From: Heloderma charlesbogerti | Lineage: Eukaryota; Chordata; Lepidosauria; Squamata; Helodermatidae | Assembly (NCBI GenBank): GCA_026122225.1 | Contig: JANEZZ010000303.1 | Span: forward strand, 379,501 to 443,500 | Reading direction: 5' to 3' | DNA: 64,000 nucleotides | In this document: piece after piece, positions 63,751 through 64,000 of the stretch | Numbering within the stretch: the stretch's first letter is position 1 | Layout of the letters: each line of letters opens with the position of its first letter | The notes under the pieces: model-generated | What the model was told of the DNA's origin: nothing | Seen by the model: the letters and a program-made list of their open reading frames with translations, nothing else | Database searches by the model: none | Position numbers and translations under genes: made by a program

Positions 63751-64000
63751 CACAGCAGCACCCTCCCACCCATGTTCCCCAGCAACTGGTGTCCATAGGC
63801 TCACTGCCTCTGGTACTGGAGGTAGCACAGAGCCATCAGGACTAGTAGCCATTGATAGCCTCCTCCTAGAGGAATTTGTCCAACCCCCTTTAAAGCCATC
63901 CCAATTGGTGGCCATCACTACATCCTGTAGTAGTGATTTCCATAGTTCAACTATGCGCTGTGCGAAGAAGCCCTTCCTTTAATCTGTCCTGAATCTCCCA
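63751..64000 (-). mobile_element. Second CR1 3' piece in the same orientation, runs off the window
   Basis: From CAGCAGCACCCTCCCACCCA the sequence repeats the region already seen at 62761-62878 and 63555-63640 (CATGTTCCCCAGCAACTGGT, TAGTAGCCATTGATAGCCTC, AGCCATCCCAATTGGTGGCC). A second copy, or a tandem duplication, therefore begins here. The ORF2 end reads on the minus strand as LRRAIVELWKSLLQDVVMA-like. Confidence 0.7.

Overview
This window looks like repeat-rich, non-genic chromosomal DNA from a squamate reptile (lizard, gecko or snake). The evidence is the mixture of transposable elements: CR1, L2, L1 and RTE-BovB LINEs together, a Sauria-type tRNA SINE inserted into the BovB, other tRNA-derived SINEs, hAT, Tc1/mariner and Harbinger-like DNA transposons, and relics of LTR elements. 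I recognised families from translated and nucleotide motifs; no database search was run. I found no convincing host exon, tRNA, rRNA or CRISPR. Almost every open frame above 60 codons is either a transposon remnant or a chance frame.

Layout. 1-652: the right part of a hAT-type element made of nested palindromes. About 690-1020: a decayed Ty3/Gypsy fragment (minus strand). About 1100-5566: a CR1 LINE (plus strand) with 5' UTR, ORF1 and part of ORF2. It is split by a second palindromic hAT element (1948-2851, 8-bp target duplication) and by a short second CR1 (5321-5487). 5.6-11 kb: mostly unrecognised DNA with SINE copies, one of which carries a 47-bp CR1 insertion. 11.2-13 kb: the end of a TIR repeat, a ~145-bp tandem repeat and a third palindromic hAT element (12250-12958). 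15.7-17.7 kb: a large imperfect inverted duplication. 18-27 kb: mostly single-copy-looking AT-rich DNA with a CR1 end, MITEs, SINEs and microsatellites. 27-35 kb: a Harbinger-like MITE, two inverted copies of a ~1.1-kb TIR repeat, L2 fragments, a solo LTR and a fold-back element. 36.6-38.6 kb: a CR1 on the minus strand. 38.9-43.7 kb: a nest in which L2 contains a hAT, the hAT contains a BovB, and the BovB contains a Sauria SINE. 43.7-48.3 kb: an L1 3' end and several L2 fragments. 48.35-51.24 kb: a second long CR1 (plus strand). 51.4-64 kb: L2 pieces, unrecognised DNA, a truncated Tc1 transposon, an LTR-like segment, and CR1 3' ends interrupted by a fourth, diverged palindromic element (62879-63546).

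The genes do not work together as a pathway; the story is successive insertion. The clearest new-looking signal is a family of non-autonomous hAT-like elements (TAGGGATG ... CATCCCTA) whose interiors are almost entirely stacked or nested palindromes. Two copies have perfect 8-bp target duplications and a diverged relative has 7 of 8. A second theme is large inverted duplications of unnamed repeats at 15.7-17.7 kb and 28.0-34.7 kb.
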